DNA of 64,000 bases from JAGNZR01 sp051656905 (GTDB taxonomy: Bacteria > Fusobacteriota > Fusobacteriia > Fusobacteriales > Fusobacteriaceae). Every line of letters starts with the position of its first letter. The first letter of the stretch is position 1. Made by a program: the position numbers and the translations under genes. Positions 51,209 through 60,865 of this stretch are shown here, piece after piece. The stretch is from the NCBI GenBank assembly GCA_051656905.1, contig JBOFJQ010000036.1, positions 1-64,000 on the forward strand. The letters run 5' to 3'. The notes under the pieces were generated by a model. It saw only the letters and a list, made by a program, of their open reading frames with translations. It did no database searches and was not told the origin of the DNA.

Positions 51209-52672
51209 ATGAGATTTATAGATAATGCTAGTTTAGAAAGATTAAATGTAGAAGCTATATTAAGCTATATTGAGCCTTTGTCTCCTTATGGTCAACAAAA
51301 ATTGAATAGTATAACTCCTTATACTATAAATGAAAAAGAGGAGTTAAGCAAAGAGTTTGGTTTAATTAAAAGTTTTATAGATATCTTTAATACAAATAAA
51401 GAAAATATAACTAAAGTTGAAAATATTATTCATAGATTTAAAGACATAAAAAAATTAGTTGGAAGTTTTTATAATGAGTATGTATTTCAAGATACAGATT
51501 TTTATCAATTAAAAACTCAACTCATGTTAATGGAACAGTTAGATGAAGAGTTAATCTTCTTAAAAGATGATTTAGAAAGTTTTCAATTAGCCAAAGTAGG
51601 GAAAATAGTAGATTTTTTAGATCCTCATAAAGATAGAATGCCAACTTTTTATATATATGATTTCTATTCAAAAAAGTTAGAAGGAATAAGAAATAAAAAG
51701 AAGGGATTAGAACAAGAAATATATAATTGTAATGATATTGAAGAAATAGAAAGTTTAAAAGCTGAAAGACTTCAATGTGTAGTAGATGAGGAACAGGAAG
51801 AGTTTAAAGTAAGAAAGAAACTTATGGGAAACATTGAACCTCACGTTGAAAGAATTTTAGAAAATATTGAAAAAATTTCAAGAATAGACTTTTTGATAGC
51901 AAAAGCAAGATTTGCAATTAGATATGGAGGAGTTCTTCCTGAAATATCAGAAGATTTTTCTTTTTGTGGGAGAGGATTAATCAATCTGGAATTAATGGAA
52001 CTTCTTAAGAAGAGAAATAAAAGTGTAACTCCTATAGAAATTGAGTTACAAAGTGGAACTAATTTAATAACTGGTGCCAATATGGGTGGGAAAAGCATAG
52101 CATTAAAAACTATAACTCAAAATTTATTGATGTTTCACTATGGAATATTTCCAATAGGTGAAAAAGTTAAGTTTCCAATAGTTGATTTTATATTCTTTAT
52201 TTCAGATGATATGCAAGATCTTTCAAAAGGTTTGAGTACATTTGGAGCTGAGGTAATAAAATTAAAGGAAGTGGGAATTTTCTTAGATTTAGGTAGAGGA
52301 TTTGTAGTGTTTGATGAATTTGCAAGAGGAACGAATCCAGAAGAGGGAAAACGTTTCGTAAATGCATTAGCTAAGTTTTTAAATGAAAAAAATAGTATCT
52401 CTCTACTAACAACACATTTCGATGGAGTTGCAAATGATAGTATAAACCACTATCAAGTTGTAGGGCTAAAAAATATAGATTTTGAAAACTTAAGATTAAC
52501 AATGAACTTAAATAAAAATTCATTAGGAATCCTTCAAGAGTATATGGATTATAGTCTTGAAAAAACTAATGAATATACAGTTCCTAAATATGCACTCAGC
52601 ATTGGAGAGCTTTTAGGAATGAATAAGGAATTTTTGAGTATATTAAAAGAAGAATACAAGGGGGAAATTTAG
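51209..52672 (+). CDS. kamC: KamC, MutS-like ATPase of the lysine 5,6-aminomutase cluster
   Basis: The 487-residue protein has a helical, charged N-terminal half (coiled-coil-like around residues 150-200) and a C-terminal MutS-type ATPase with Walker A TGANMGGKSIALKT, Walker B FVVFDEFARGTNPEEG and TTHFDG. The mismatch-binding and connector domains of MutS are absent, so a DNA repair role is unlikely. With KamB it probably serves the aminomutase as chaperone or reactivase. It is translationally packed between kamB (two bases) and kamD (one base). Confidence 0.78.
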   Translation: MRFIDNASLERLNVEAILSYIEPLSPYGQQKLNSITPYTINEKEELSKEFGLIKSFIDIFNTNKENITKVENIIHRFKDIKKLVGSFYNEYVFQDTDFYQLKTQLMLMEQLDEELIFLKDDLESFQLAKVGKIVDFLDPHKDRMPTFYIYDFYSKKLEGIRNKKKGLEQEIYNCNDIEEIESLKAERLQCVVDEEQEEFKVRKKLMGNIEPHVERILENIEKISRIDFLIAKARFAIRYGGVLPEISEDFSFCGRGLINLELMELLKKRNKSVTPIEIELQSGTNLITGANMGGKSIALKTITQNLLMFHYGIFPIGEKVKFPIVDFIFFISDDMQDLSKGLSTFGAEVIKLKEVGIFLDLGRGFVVFDEFARGTNPEEGKRFVNALAKFLNEKNSISLLTTHFDGVANDSINHYQVVGLKNIDFENLRLTMNLNKNSLGILQEYMDYSLEKTNEYTVPKYALSIGELLGMNKEFLSILKEEYKGEI

Positions 52673-52673
52673 A

Positions 52674-54230
52674 ATGGAAAGTAAATTAAATCTTAACTGG
52701 GATTTAGTTGCAGAAGCACGTAAATCAGCTTCTAAAATAGCAGCAGATGCACAGACATATATTGACTTACACAGTACAGTTACTGTTGAGAGAACAATAG
52801 CTAGATTATTAGGAATAGATGGGGTAGATGCTTTTGAAGTACCATTACCAAATCTAATAGTTGAATTTATTTCTGCTAATGGAAATATAAACATTGGAGT
52901 TGCAAAATACATTGGTAATGCAATGGTAGAAACTGGATTAACTCCTCAAGAAATAGCAGAAAAAGTTTCAAACAAAGAGTTAGACATTACAAAAATCAAA
53001 TGGCATGATGATTTTGAAATCAAAATGGCAATAGATAAAATAGCAAAAGCAACAGTTGAAAGAATTAAAAATAACAGAGAAACAAGAGAAAATTATTTAG
53101 GGCAATATGGAGATAAAAAAGGGCCATTCCTTTATCTAATAGTTGCTACTGGAAATATATATGAAGATGTAACTCAAGCTGTTGCAGCAGTAAGACAAGG
53201 TGCTGACGTAATTGCAGTTATAAGAACAACAGGACAATCTCTTTTAGACTATGTACCTTACGGTGCAACAACTGAAGGATTCGGAGGAACTTTTGCAACA
53301 CAAGAGAACTTTAGAATAATGAGAAAAGCTCTAGATGAAGTTGGAGCAGAATTAGGAAGATATATAAGATTATGTAACTATTGTTCAGGACTTTGTATGC
53401 CAGAAATAGCAGCAATGGGAGCTTTAGAAAGATTAGATATGATGTTAAATGACGCATTATATGGAATTTTATTTAGAGATATAAATATGAAAAGAACAAT
53501 GGTAGATCAGTATTTCTCAAGAATTATTAATGGATTTGCAGGAGTAATCATTAATACTGGAGAGGATAACTACTTAACAACTGCAGATGCAGTAGAAGAA
53601 GCTCATACTGTTTTAGCATCTCAATTTATCAACGAGCAATTTGCTTTAGTTGCTGGATTAAAAGAGGAGCAAATGGGATTAGGACATGCTTTTGAAATTG
53701 AACCTACAGTAGAAAATGGATTCTTAATGGAGTTAGCTCAAGCTGAAATGGCAAGAGAGATATTCCCGAAAGCTCCACTTAAATATATGCCACCTACAAA
53801 ATTCATGACTGGAAATATATTTAAAGGACATGTACAAAATGCACTATTCAATATGGTAACAATTATGACTGGTCAAAAAGTACATCTTTTAGGAATGTTA
53901 ACAGAAGCTATCCATACTCCATTTATGTCAGATAGAGCTTTATCAATAGAAAATGCTCAGTATATCTTTAATACTATGAAAGATTTAGGGTCTGAAATGG
54001 AATTTAAAAAAGACGGGATCATAGTTAAGAGAGCTCAATCAGTTCTTGGAGAAGCTACAGAATTATTAAAGAAAATAGAAGAAATTGGAATATTTAAAAC
54101 TTTAGAGCAAGGTATATTTGCTGGAATAAAAAGACCATTAGACGGTGGAAAAGGATTAAATGGAGTTTTTGAAAAAGATAAAACTTATATGAATCCATTT
54201 ATTGATTTAATGCTAGGAGGGAAGAGATAA
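52674..54230 (+). CDS. kamD: Lysine 5,6-aminomutase alpha subunit
   Basis: This 518-residue TIM-barrel subunit belongs to the adenosylcobalamin- and PLP-dependent enzyme that moves the terminal amino group of L-beta-lysine (or D-lysine) to carbon 5. Landmarks are NLNWDLVAEARKSASKIAADAQ, DVIAVIRTTGQSLLDYVPYGATTEGFGGTFATQENF and KHAFEIEPT-like GHAFEIEPTVENG. It is followed one base later by kamE for the cofactor-binding subunit. Confidence 0.96.
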   Translation: MESKLNLNWDLVAEARKSASKIAADAQTYIDLHSTVTVERTIARLLGIDGVDAFEVPLPNLIVEFISANGNINIGVAKYIGNAMVETGLTPQEIAEKVSNKELDITKIKWHDDFEIKMAIDKIAKATVERIKNNRETRENYLGQYGDKKGPFLYLIVATGNIYEDVTQAVAAVRQGADVIAVIRTTGQSLLDYVPYGATTEGFGGTFATQENFRIMRKALDEVGAELGRYIRLCNYCSGLCMPEIAAMGALERLDMMLNDALYGILFRDINMKRTMVDQYFSRIINGFAGVIINTGEDNYLTTADAVEEAHTVLASQFINEQFALVAGLKEEQMGLGHAFEIEPTVENGFLMELAQAEMAREIFPKAPLKYMPPTKFMTGNIFKGHVQNALFNMVTIMTGQKVHLLGMLTEAIHTPFMSDRALSIENAQYIFNTMKDLGSEMEFKKDGIIVKRAQSVLGEATELLKKIEEIGIFKTLEQGIFAGIKRPLDGGKGLNGVFEKDKTYMNPFIDLMLGGKR

Positions 54231-54231
54231 T

Positions 54232-55017
54232 ATGTCTGGATACTCATCAGAAAAAAAAGATTATGATAAAAATATTGATTACCACAATATAAAACCTTAT
54301 GGGGATACAATGAACGATGGTAAAGTACAAATGAGTTTTACTCTACCAGTTCCAGCTAATGAAAAAGGTGTAGAAGCTGCTTTAGTTTTAGCAAGAAAAT
54401 TAGGACTAAAAGACCCTGCTGTTCCTCATTATCATGCACTGGATAAAGAATTCTCATTCTATGTTGTATATGGAATAGTGCAAACAGGAATCGATTATGA
54501 TAGCATTAAAGTTCAAGCTTTAGAAATCGATGTAATGGATATGTATGAAACAGATGAATATATTTCTCAAAATATTGGTAGAAATGTAGTAATAGTAGGA
54601 GCAAGTACAGGAACAGATGCACATACTGTTGGTATAGATGCTATTATGAATATGAAAGGTTATGCAGGACATTACGGACTTGAAAGATATAAAGGTATAG
54701 ATGCTTATAATTTAGGAAGTCAAGTTCCTAATGAAGAGTTTATAAAAAAAGCCTTAGAATTAAAAGCTGACGCAATAGTTATATCTCAAACTGTAACTCA
54801 AAAAGATGTTCATATTCAAAATTTAACTAATCTTATAGAACTTTTAGAAGCTGAAGGACTAAGAGATAAAATGATAGTTATAGCAGGTGGAGCAAGAATA
54901 ACTAATGAACTTGCTAAAGAGTTAGGATACGATGCAGGATTTGGACCTGGAAAATATGCTGATGATCTTGCAACATTTGTAGTTAAAGAAATGGTAAATA
55001 GAAAAAATAGTAAATAG
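54232..55017 (+). CDS. kamE: Lysine 5,6-aminomutase beta subunit (cobalamin and PLP binding)
   Basis: The 261-residue subunit has D129-A-H-T-V-G134, the D-x-H-x-x-G cobalamin motif with His131 as lower ligand. Lys142, eleven residues after that His, stands at the position of the PLP-binding Lys144 of the clostridial enzyme. The N-terminal 20-90 region carries the dimerisation and PLP-side fold. It ends the lysine fermentation operon; a terminator follows at 55094. Confidence 0.96.
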   Translation: MSGYSSEKKDYDKNIDYHNIKPYGDTMNDGKVQMSFTLPVPANEKGVEAALVLARKLGLKDPAVPHYHALDKEFSFYVVYGIVQTGIDYDSIKVQALEIDVMDMYETDEYISQNIGRNVVIVGASTGTDAHTVGIDAIMNMKGYAGHYGLERYKGIDAYNLGSQVPNEEFIKKALELKADAIVISQTVTQKDVHIQNLTNLIELLEAEGLRDKMIVIAGGARITNELAKELGYDAGFGPGKYADDLATFVVKEMVNRKNSK

Positions 55018-55093
55018 TAATATATAATAATATATAATAAAGAGTTTTGATAAAATAAAAAACTCTAATTAAAAAAATATCATCAAAAAAAAT

Positions 55094-55133
55094 AAAAAAG
55101 TGCTTTCAAAAAAATTTTTGAGAGCACTTTTTT
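55094..55133 (+). terminator. Terminator of the lysine fermentation operon
   Basis: AAAAAAGTGCT (55094-55104) pairs with AGCACTTTTTT (55123-55133), extended inward by TTCAAAAA/TTTTTGAG, and T-rich sequence follows. Confidence 0.87.
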
Positions 55134-55208
55134 ATTTTTTTATGCCCTATTTTCAAAAGGATTGTGACATTTTATTGTTTTTGTTCAGAAAATAGAAAAA
55201 TAATTATA

Positions 55209-55237
55209 TTGTAAGTTTTATATTTAAATGATAGAAT
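55209..55237 (+). promoter_or_regulatory. Promoter of the NhaC-family transporter gene
   Basis: TTGTAA (55209-55214) and TAGAAT (55232-55237) are 17 bp apart, with TG and one base before the -10. The remaining part of the 303-bp gap contains no riboswitch or small gene that I can see. Confidence 0.72.
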
Positions 55238-55320
55238 AAACAAAATTTAATATAAAGATTTAATATCGTATGTTAGAGCAATATATTGGAATATAAAAAT
55301 AAAATGTAGGGGGAGTAAGA

Positions 55321-56730
55321 ATGAAACATAAAAAAATTAGTTTAGGAGCATCATCATTACCTGTATTATTCTTAATGGGATCACTATTTTATGCAGTACA
55401 AATAGCAAAAATAGATGTACATTTACCGATTTTTATATCAGGTATGGTTGCGGCTATTGTTGCTAAAGTAGCAGGAGAAGTAGCGTGGAAAGATTTGGAA
55501 GAGGGAGTAGTTGAAACAATAAAAATGTCTATGTCAGCTATCTTAATTCTTTTAATAATCGGAATGGTAATTGGAACATGGATTTTATCAGGGGTAGTTC
55601 CAACGATGATATACTATGGATTAAAATTAATAAATCCAGCAGCATTTTTACCGTTATCTCTTATTGTTTGTTCGATAGTTTCTTTGTCTTTAGGAAGTTC
55701 TTGGACAACAGCCTCAACAATAGGGGTTGCTTTAATAGGAATAGGAGAAGGATTTGGAATTGATAGAAATATAATAGCCGGTGCTATTATATCGGGAGCA
55801 TATTTTGGAGATAAAATGTCACCACTTTCAGACACAACAAATTTGGCACCAGCAATGGCTGGAGCTACATTATTTGATCATATAAGACATATGATCTATA
55901 CAACTTTGCCAGCTTTTATTATTTCCTTAGGAATATTTACTTTTATGGGAATGAATGGAAAGGCTGTAACTTCAAATCAAGAGACTATTGATAAAATTTT
56001 AAGTGTAATGTCTTCTAATTTTGTAATTAGTCCATGGTTATTAATGATACCAGTATTATTAATTATAGTAATTATAATGAAAACACCAGCAATTCCAGGA
56101 TTATTTATAGGGGCAGCCTTTGGAGGAGTAGCAGCAATCCTGGTACAAGGCAAAAATTTTGCAGAAGTATTAGGGGCTCTTCACTATGGATATGAAGGTA
56201 ATAGTGGGTTTGAAATGGTTGATAAATTATTAAATAGAGGTGGAATGAACTCTATGATGTGGACTGTATCACTTATTTTATGTGCTATGGTATTTGGTGG
56301 AATTATGGAAAAATCTGGAATGTTGGAGGTTTTAGCTAATTCAGTATTGAAATATGCTACGACAACAGGAAAATTAATTATGACAACAGTATTAACACCA
56401 ATTTTTATAAATGTTGTTGCAGGAGATCAATATTTATCAATTGTAATACCTGGAAGAATGTATAAAAAAGAGTTTGAAAAAAGAGGTTTAGCACCTAAAA
56501 ATTTATCTAGATGTTTAGAAGATTCAGGAACAATGACATCTTCACTAATTCCTTGGAATACATGTGGAGCAACAATGATTGGAGCTTTAGGATTACAACC
56601 ATGGGCGTATGTTCCATACTGTTTCTTAAATTTACTTTGTCCTTTAATCTCTATCCTTTATGGATTCTTAGGATTTACTATTGAAAAAACAAAGCCTGAA
56701 AAAATAGAAGTTGAGGAAGAGATAAAATAA
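55321..56730 (+). CDS. NhaC-family transporter, candidate lysine or ornithine transporter
   Basis: The 469-residue protein has about eleven to twelve membrane segments and the NhaC signatures LGSSWTTASTIGVALIGIGEG, GAIISGAYFGDKMSPLSDTTNLAPAM and GDQYLSIVIPGRMYKKEFEKRGL with SRCLEDSGTMTSSLIPWNTCGA near the end. NhaC-type proteins include sodium/proton antiporters, and members in lysine riboswitch regulons have been predicted to carry lysine. Lying between the lysine and ornithine fermentation operons with its own promoter, it most likely exchanges or imports one of these amino acids or their products. Confidence 0.85.
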   Translation: MKHKKISLGASSLPVLFLMGSLFYAVQIAKIDVHLPIFISGMVAAIVAKVAGEVAWKDLEEGVVETIKMSMSAILILLIIGMVIGTWILSGVVPTMIYYGLKLINPAAFLPLSLIVCSIVSLSLGSSWTTASTIGVALIGIGEGFGIDRNIIAGAIISGAYFGDKMSPLSDTTNLAPAMAGATLFDHIRHMIYTTLPAFIISLGIFTFMGMNGKAVTSNQETIDKILSVMSSNFVISPWLLMIPVLLIIVIIMKTPAIPGLFIGAAFGGVAAILVQGKNFAEVLGALHYGYEGNSGFEMVDKLLNRGGMNSMMWTVSLILCAMVFGGIMEKSGMLEVLANSVLKYATTTGKLIMTTVLTPIFINVVAGDQYLSIVIPGRMYKKEFEKRGLAPKNLSRCLEDSGTMTSSLIPWNTCGATMIGALGLQPWAYVPYCFLNLLCPLISILYGFLGFTIEKTKPEKIEVEEEIK

Positions 56731-56767
56731 TAAATTTGGTAACTTAAAATGTTAATAAACTAAAAAT

Positions 56768-56811
56768 AAAAATAGTTAATTTCTAATAAAATTGAAATTA
56801 ACTATTTTTTT
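56768..56811 (+). terminator. Terminator, 16-bp perfect stem
   Basis: Positions 56768-56783 pair perfectly with 56794-56809, followed by T. It ends the transporter transcript and isolates it from the ornithine operon. Confidence 0.9.
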
Positions 56812-56983
56812 ATTATAAAAAAATAAAATAATTCCAAAAAAATAAAATGATTTATATGTAATATGTTGTATAATAATAATACGAATAGTGTTTTTTACGC
56901 ATAAAAAAATGGAAATCAGTTAAAAATTATGGTGAAAGAGGTGATAATTTATTGTTTGATGTGCATTGATCAGGAGGTAAATA

Positions 56984-58054
56984 GTGAAAAGGGCATGGGT
57001 AGAAATAAATTTGGAAGATTTAAAGTCAAATTATTTACTAGCTAAAGAGCTTGCAAGAGAGAAGGAAATATTAGGAGTTGTAAAAGGAAACGGATATGGA
57101 TGTGGAGCAGTAGTTATAGCCAAAGCGTTGAAGAAAATAGGCGTAAAAATTTTTGGTGTAGCCTGTTTGAAGGAGGGAATTGAATTAAGGAATGCAGGAA
57201 TAAAAGAAGAAATACTAATATTTGGGGCAATAGGTCATGATGAGTATAGTGATGCTTTTAACAGTAACCTCCAAATAACAATATCAACTTATAAAGATAT
57301 AGAATATATTGAAAAAAATAATTTTCTTAATCCCAAAGTTCATCTAAAAGTAGATACTGGAATGGGAAGGATAGGGTTTCAAAATTTTAAAAGAGAAGAT
57401 TTGGTTAAAATTATGCAAAGTTCAAAAAAAATGAAGGTTGTAGGAGTGTATTCTCATTTTTCATGTTCAGATGTATATGTAGAAGATTTATATACAAATG
57501 ATCAAATAAGAAGATTTAGAGAGTTTGAAGATATAGAGGAATTAAAGTATCGTCATATACAAAATAGTGCTGGAATAATACTAGATAATGATAAATGTTA
57601 TGGAAATTTAGCTAGAGCAGGGATAATGCTCTATGGATTCTCAGATTTACATCCAGATTTAAAGCCTATTATAAAATTAAAATCAAGAATTAGTCATTTG
57701 AAAATTGTGGAGCAAGATTCTTATATCTCTTACGGGAAAGAAGGATTTATAAAAAAGGGTGGAATGGTAGCTACAGTATCCATAGGATATGCTGATGGTT
57801 ATCAAAGAAGATTTTCTAATAACGGATATATGTGCATAAAAGGTATTCCATGTAAAGTTTTAGGGAAAGTATGCATGGATGTAACAATGTTAGAAATTCC
57901 AAAAGAATTGGAAAATTTAGTAAAGATAGGAACAGAGGTATCCATTTTAGAAAAAGATATATTTGAACAATTGAAGAATGCGCAGGTGTCACCTTATGAG
58001 TACTTAGTTTCAATAACTCCAAGAGTGGAGAAAGTATACTTAGGAAAAAACTAA
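56984..58054 (+). CDS. orr: Ornithine racemase (alanine racemase family)
   Basis: This 356-residue PLP enzyme of the alanine racemase fold has the PLP Lys in VVKGNGYGCGAVVIAKAL, then HLKVDTGMGRIGF and HIQNSAGIIL, with LKSRISHLKIVEQDSYISYGKEG and SIGYADGYQRRF in the C-terminal domain. Its place ahead of ord, ortAB and oraSE identifies it as ornithine racemase, which makes the D-ornithine used by OraSE, rather than a cell-wall alanine racemase. The start codon is GTG, with AGGAGG seven bases before it; a TATAAT at 56869-56874 may be its -10 box. Confidence 0.88.
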   Translation: MKRAWVEINLEDLKSNYLLAKELAREKEILGVVKGNGYGCGAVVIAKALKKIGVKIFGVACLKEGIELRNAGIKEEILIFGAIGHDEYSDAFNSNLQITISTYKDIEYIEKNNFLNPKVHLKVDTGMGRIGFQNFKREDLVKIMQSSKKMKVVGVYSHFSCSDVYVEDLYTNDQIRRFREFEDIEELKYRHIQNSAGIILDNDKCYGNLARAGIMLYGFSDLHPDLKPIIKLKSRISHLKIVEQDSYISYGKEGFIKKGGMVATVSIGYADGYQRRFSNNGYMCIKGIPCKVLGKVCMDVTMLEIPKELENLVKIGTEVSILEKDIFEQLKNAQVSPYEYLVSITPRVEKVYLGKN

Positions 58055-58070
58055 TAAAGGAGGAGTGTAA

Positions 58071-59123
58071 ATGGAAAATATTAAGGTTGCTATATGGGGA
58101 TTTGGAGCTATGGGAAGTGGAATGGCAGAGATGCTATTAAAAAAAGAGGGCGTTGATATAATTGGGGTTTGTGATAAAGCTCCAACAAGAATAGGAAAAG
58201 ATATGTTTGAATTATTGGGAGTTCAAAGAGGTAATAGGGAGTCAATTATTATAAAAGAGAGCATTGATGAAGTGCTTAATGGGAAAAGATGCGATGTATG
58301 TCTTTGTGCCACAGATTCTTTCGTTAAATCAGCATTTCCTAGACTAAGTCATATATTAAAGAAAAAAATAAATGTAGTTTCAACTGCTGAAGAGATGGCT
58401 TATCCTAAAGCTAAAAATCCTGAATTAGCAGAAGAATTAGATAGAATTGCAAAAGAAAATGGAGTATCTATTTTAGGAACAGGGATAAATCCAGGTTTAA
58501 TGATGGATTTATTGGTAATAACATTGACAGGAGCAATGACTAATGTTGAACATATTACAGCTAGAAGAGTTAATAGTTTGTCCCCTTTTGGTCATGCAGT
58601 TATGGAAGAACAGGGTGTTGGATTAACAAAAGAAGAGTTTATTCAGAAAACTAATTCAGGGGAATTAGCAGGGCATGTAGGGTTTGCAGAATCTATTGAG
58701 ATGATAGCAGACTCTATAGGTTGGAACCTTGAAAAACCAATACACCAAAAACAAGCTCCAATTGTCACAGATGTATTTAGAAAAACTAAGTATGTGGAAG
58801 TTGAAAAAGGAAATGTTGCAGGATGCTCAATGGAAGGGTTTGGAAAAATAGATGGAGATGTAAAAATCCAAATGTTCCATCCTCAACAAATTGAACCACA
58901 ATTAGGTGGGACTTTAACAGGTGATTATATAACATTAAAAGGGACACCTAACATTGAGATGGCAATAAATCCAGAGGTTGATGGTGGAATAGGGACAATA
59001 GCTATGAGTGTTAACATGATTCCTCATGTAATTAATGCAAAACCAGGATTAAAAACAATGATAGATTTACCAGTTCCAAGAGCGATTATGGGGGATATGA
59101 GAAAATTAATAGATAGAGAATAA
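58071..59123 (+). CDS. ord: 2,4-Diaminopentanoate dehydrogenase
   Basis: The 350-residue NAD(P)-dependent enzyme oxidatively deaminates 2,4-diaminopentanoate to 2-amino-4-ketopentanoate. Landmarks are the Rossmann motif IWGFGAMGSGMAEML at the start, CDVCLCATDSF, STAEEMAYPKAKNPELAEELD and LGTGINPGLMMDLLVITLTG, as in clostridial Ord proteins. AAGGAGGAGTG precedes the ATG, 16 bp after orr. Confidence 0.93.
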   Translation: MENIKVAIWGFGAMGSGMAEMLLKKEGVDIIGVCDKAPTRIGKDMFELLGVQRGNRESIIIKESIDEVLNGKRCDVCLCATDSFVKSAFPRLSHILKKKINVVSTAEEMAYPKAKNPELAEELDRIAKENGVSILGTGINPGLMMDLLVITLTGAMTNVEHITARRVNSLSPFGHAVMEEQGVGLTKEEFIQKTNSGELAGHVGFAESIEMIADSIGWNLEKPIHQKQAPIVTDVFRKTKYVEVEKGNVAGCSMEGFGKIDGDVKIQMFHPQQIEPQLGGTLTGDYITLKGTPNIEMAINPEVDGGIGTIAMSVNMIPHVINAKPGLKTMIDLPVPRAIMGDMRKLIDRE

Positions 59124-59156
59124 ACATAAAAATTTACTAACGGAGGTTTTCGGATT

Positions 59157-59465
59157 ATGGAAAAAGCTTTAAAAGGTGATTGGGTAAAAATATCTCAAGT
59201 TATTTTAAGTTCAGAAAATAGAAGTAAAAATCTGCCTAAAGAGACAAAAAAAGTAAATTTAAAAATGTGGGTAAAAGGCTTTCTAGTATCTGAAGCAGAT
59301 ATTGGAGATACAGTAAAAATAGTTACAAAGACAGGAAGAATTGAAAGTGGGATATTAGAAGAAATAGATCCTACATATAGAATATCTTTTGGAAATTATA
59401 TTCCAGAGCTTGCAACAATAGGAATTAACGCAAGAAAAGAACTTTCGGAGGTAAAAAAGATATGA
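59157..59465 (+). CDS. ortA: 2-Amino-4-ketopentanoate thiolase alpha subunit
   Basis: The 102-residue small subunit has KGDWVKISQVILSSENRSKNLPKETKK and LKMWVKGFLVSEADIGDTVKIVTKTGRIESG, then YRISFGNYIPEL, typical of OrtA. With OrtB it cleaves 2-amino-4-ketopentanoate with CoA into acetyl-CoA and alanine. Its stop overlaps the ortB start by four bases (ATGA). Confidence 0.93.
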   Translation: MEKALKGDWVKISQVILSSENRSKNLPKETKKVNLKMWVKGFLVSEADIGDTVKIVTKTGRIESGILEEIDPTYRISFGNYIPELATIGINARKELSEVKKI

Positions 59466-60862
59466 GAGATATGAGCTATGAAGGGGTAATGTCAAGAAGT
59501 AACGAAATAATGAAGAAAGCTCTGGGAATTAATTATGATGATTTTGAAGATATAGGTATTGGATTTGATTATGAAAAAATGATGAATGAAGTAGGTTATT
59601 CTTTAGAAGAAATTATAGAAATTCAAAAAAATGTATCTATTGGAAGGACTCCGTTAATAGAATTAAAAAACATTACAAAACTTGTGAGAAAGCACAGTGA
59701 AGAAGGAAATGGAGCAAGAATATTTATTAAAGATGAAGCTTGTAATCCTTCAGGGTCTTTTAAAGCAAGAAGAGCAGCTACCGCAGTTTATCATGCAAAA
59801 AAAATGGGTTATAAAGGAGTAATTGCAGCAACTAGTGGAAATTATGGAGCAGCAGTAGCATCTCAAGCAGCTATGCATGGTTTAAAGTGCATAATAGTGC
59901 AAGAATGCTATGATAGCCAAGGTGTAGGACAACCAGAAATTATAGAAAAAGCTAGACATTGCGAAGCTTATGGAGCTGAAGTTGTACAACTTTCAGTAGG
60001 TCCAGAACTTTTTTATATTTTCTTAAAATTATTGGAAGAAACTAAGTATTTTAATGCTTCTCTATATACACCTTTTGGCATTGCAGGGGTGGAAACTTTA
60101 GGTTACGAACTGGCTAAAGATTGTAAAGAATTAACAGGAAAATTACCTGATGTTGTAGTTTGTACAAATGCAGGTGGAGGAAATGTAACTGGTACAGCTA
60201 GGGGACTTATAAAAGCTGAATCAGAGCATACGCAAATAGTAGGGGCTAGTGTAAATTTAAAAGGCTTACACATGGCATCAGATATTGATTTTAATAGAAA
60301 ATCTTTTACAACAGGGCACACAGGATTTGGTATTCCTTTTGCAACATGGCCTGACAGATCAGATGTTCCTAGATCAGCAGCGAGACCACTTAGATATCTA
60401 GATAGATACGTTACAGTTACTCAAGGGGAAGTGTTTTATACAACAGAATTACTTGCACAAGTAGAGGGATTAGAAAGAGGGCCTGCTGGGAATACATCTT
60501 TAGCAGCAGCGTGCTCAATTGCAAGAGAGTTGCCTAAAGACCAAATAGTAATAGTTCAAGAAAGTGAGTATACAGGTGCAGGAAAACATATTCAATCTCA
60601 ACTTTCTTTTGCAAGAGATAATGGAATAAAAATAAAATTTGGAAACACTTCAGAGGAAGTTCCAGGGAAAACTATAATTCTTCCTAAAAATGTAGGAGAA
60701 ATAAAAGCTGTGGATTTAGAACTTGATAATCAAAAATCTTCCTTAATTAAGAATCATTGTGAAAAAATAGAAGGAGATATTAGTGAAAAGGATATAGAAT
60801 TTTTAGCATGTGAAACTAAAAGTTGCGTTGAATTTGTAAAACAGGTTATTCAAGGGAGGTAA
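59462..60862 (+). CDS. ortB: 2-Amino-4-ketopentanoate thiolase beta subunit (PLP)
   Basis: The 466-residue PLP fold-type II protein resembles threonine synthase and cysteine synthase. The PLP Lys is in NPSGSFKARRAATAVYHAK, the cofactor phosphate loop in NAGGGNVTGTARGL, and IAATSGNYGAAVASQAAMHG binds substrate. It is the catalytic subunit of the alanine-releasing thiolase. I chose the ATG at 59462 because CGGAGG stands ten bases before it; the ATG three codons later is too far. Confidence 0.94.
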   Translation: MRDMSYEGVMSRSNEIMKKALGINYDDFEDIGIGFDYEKMMNEVGYSLEEIIEIQKNVSIGRTPLIELKNITKLVRKHSEEGNGARIFIKDEACNPSGSFKARRAATAVYHAKKMGYKGVIAATSGNYGAAVASQAAMHGLKCIIVQECYDSQGVGQPEIIEKARHCEAYGAEVVQLSVGPELFYIFLKLLEETKYFNASLYTPFGIAGVETLGYELAKDCKELTGKLPDVVVCTNAGGGNVTGTARGLIKAESEHTQIVGASVNLKGLHMASDIDFNRKSFTTGHTGFGIPFATWPDRSDVPRSAARPLRYLDRYVTVTQGEVFYTTELLAQVEGLERGPAGNTSLAAACSIARELPKDQIVIVQESEYTGAGKHIQSQLSFARDNGIKIKFGNTSEEVPGKTIILPKNVGEIKAVDLELDNQKSSLIKNHCEKIEGDISEKDIEFLACETKSCVEFVKQVIQGR

Positions 60863-60865
60863 GTA

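Noticed and set aside
51209..52672. KamC as a DNA mismatch repair protein (MutS/MutS2)
   Set aside because: Only the ATPase core is shared; there are no mismatch-recognition or Smr domains, and the gene is embedded in the lysine operon.
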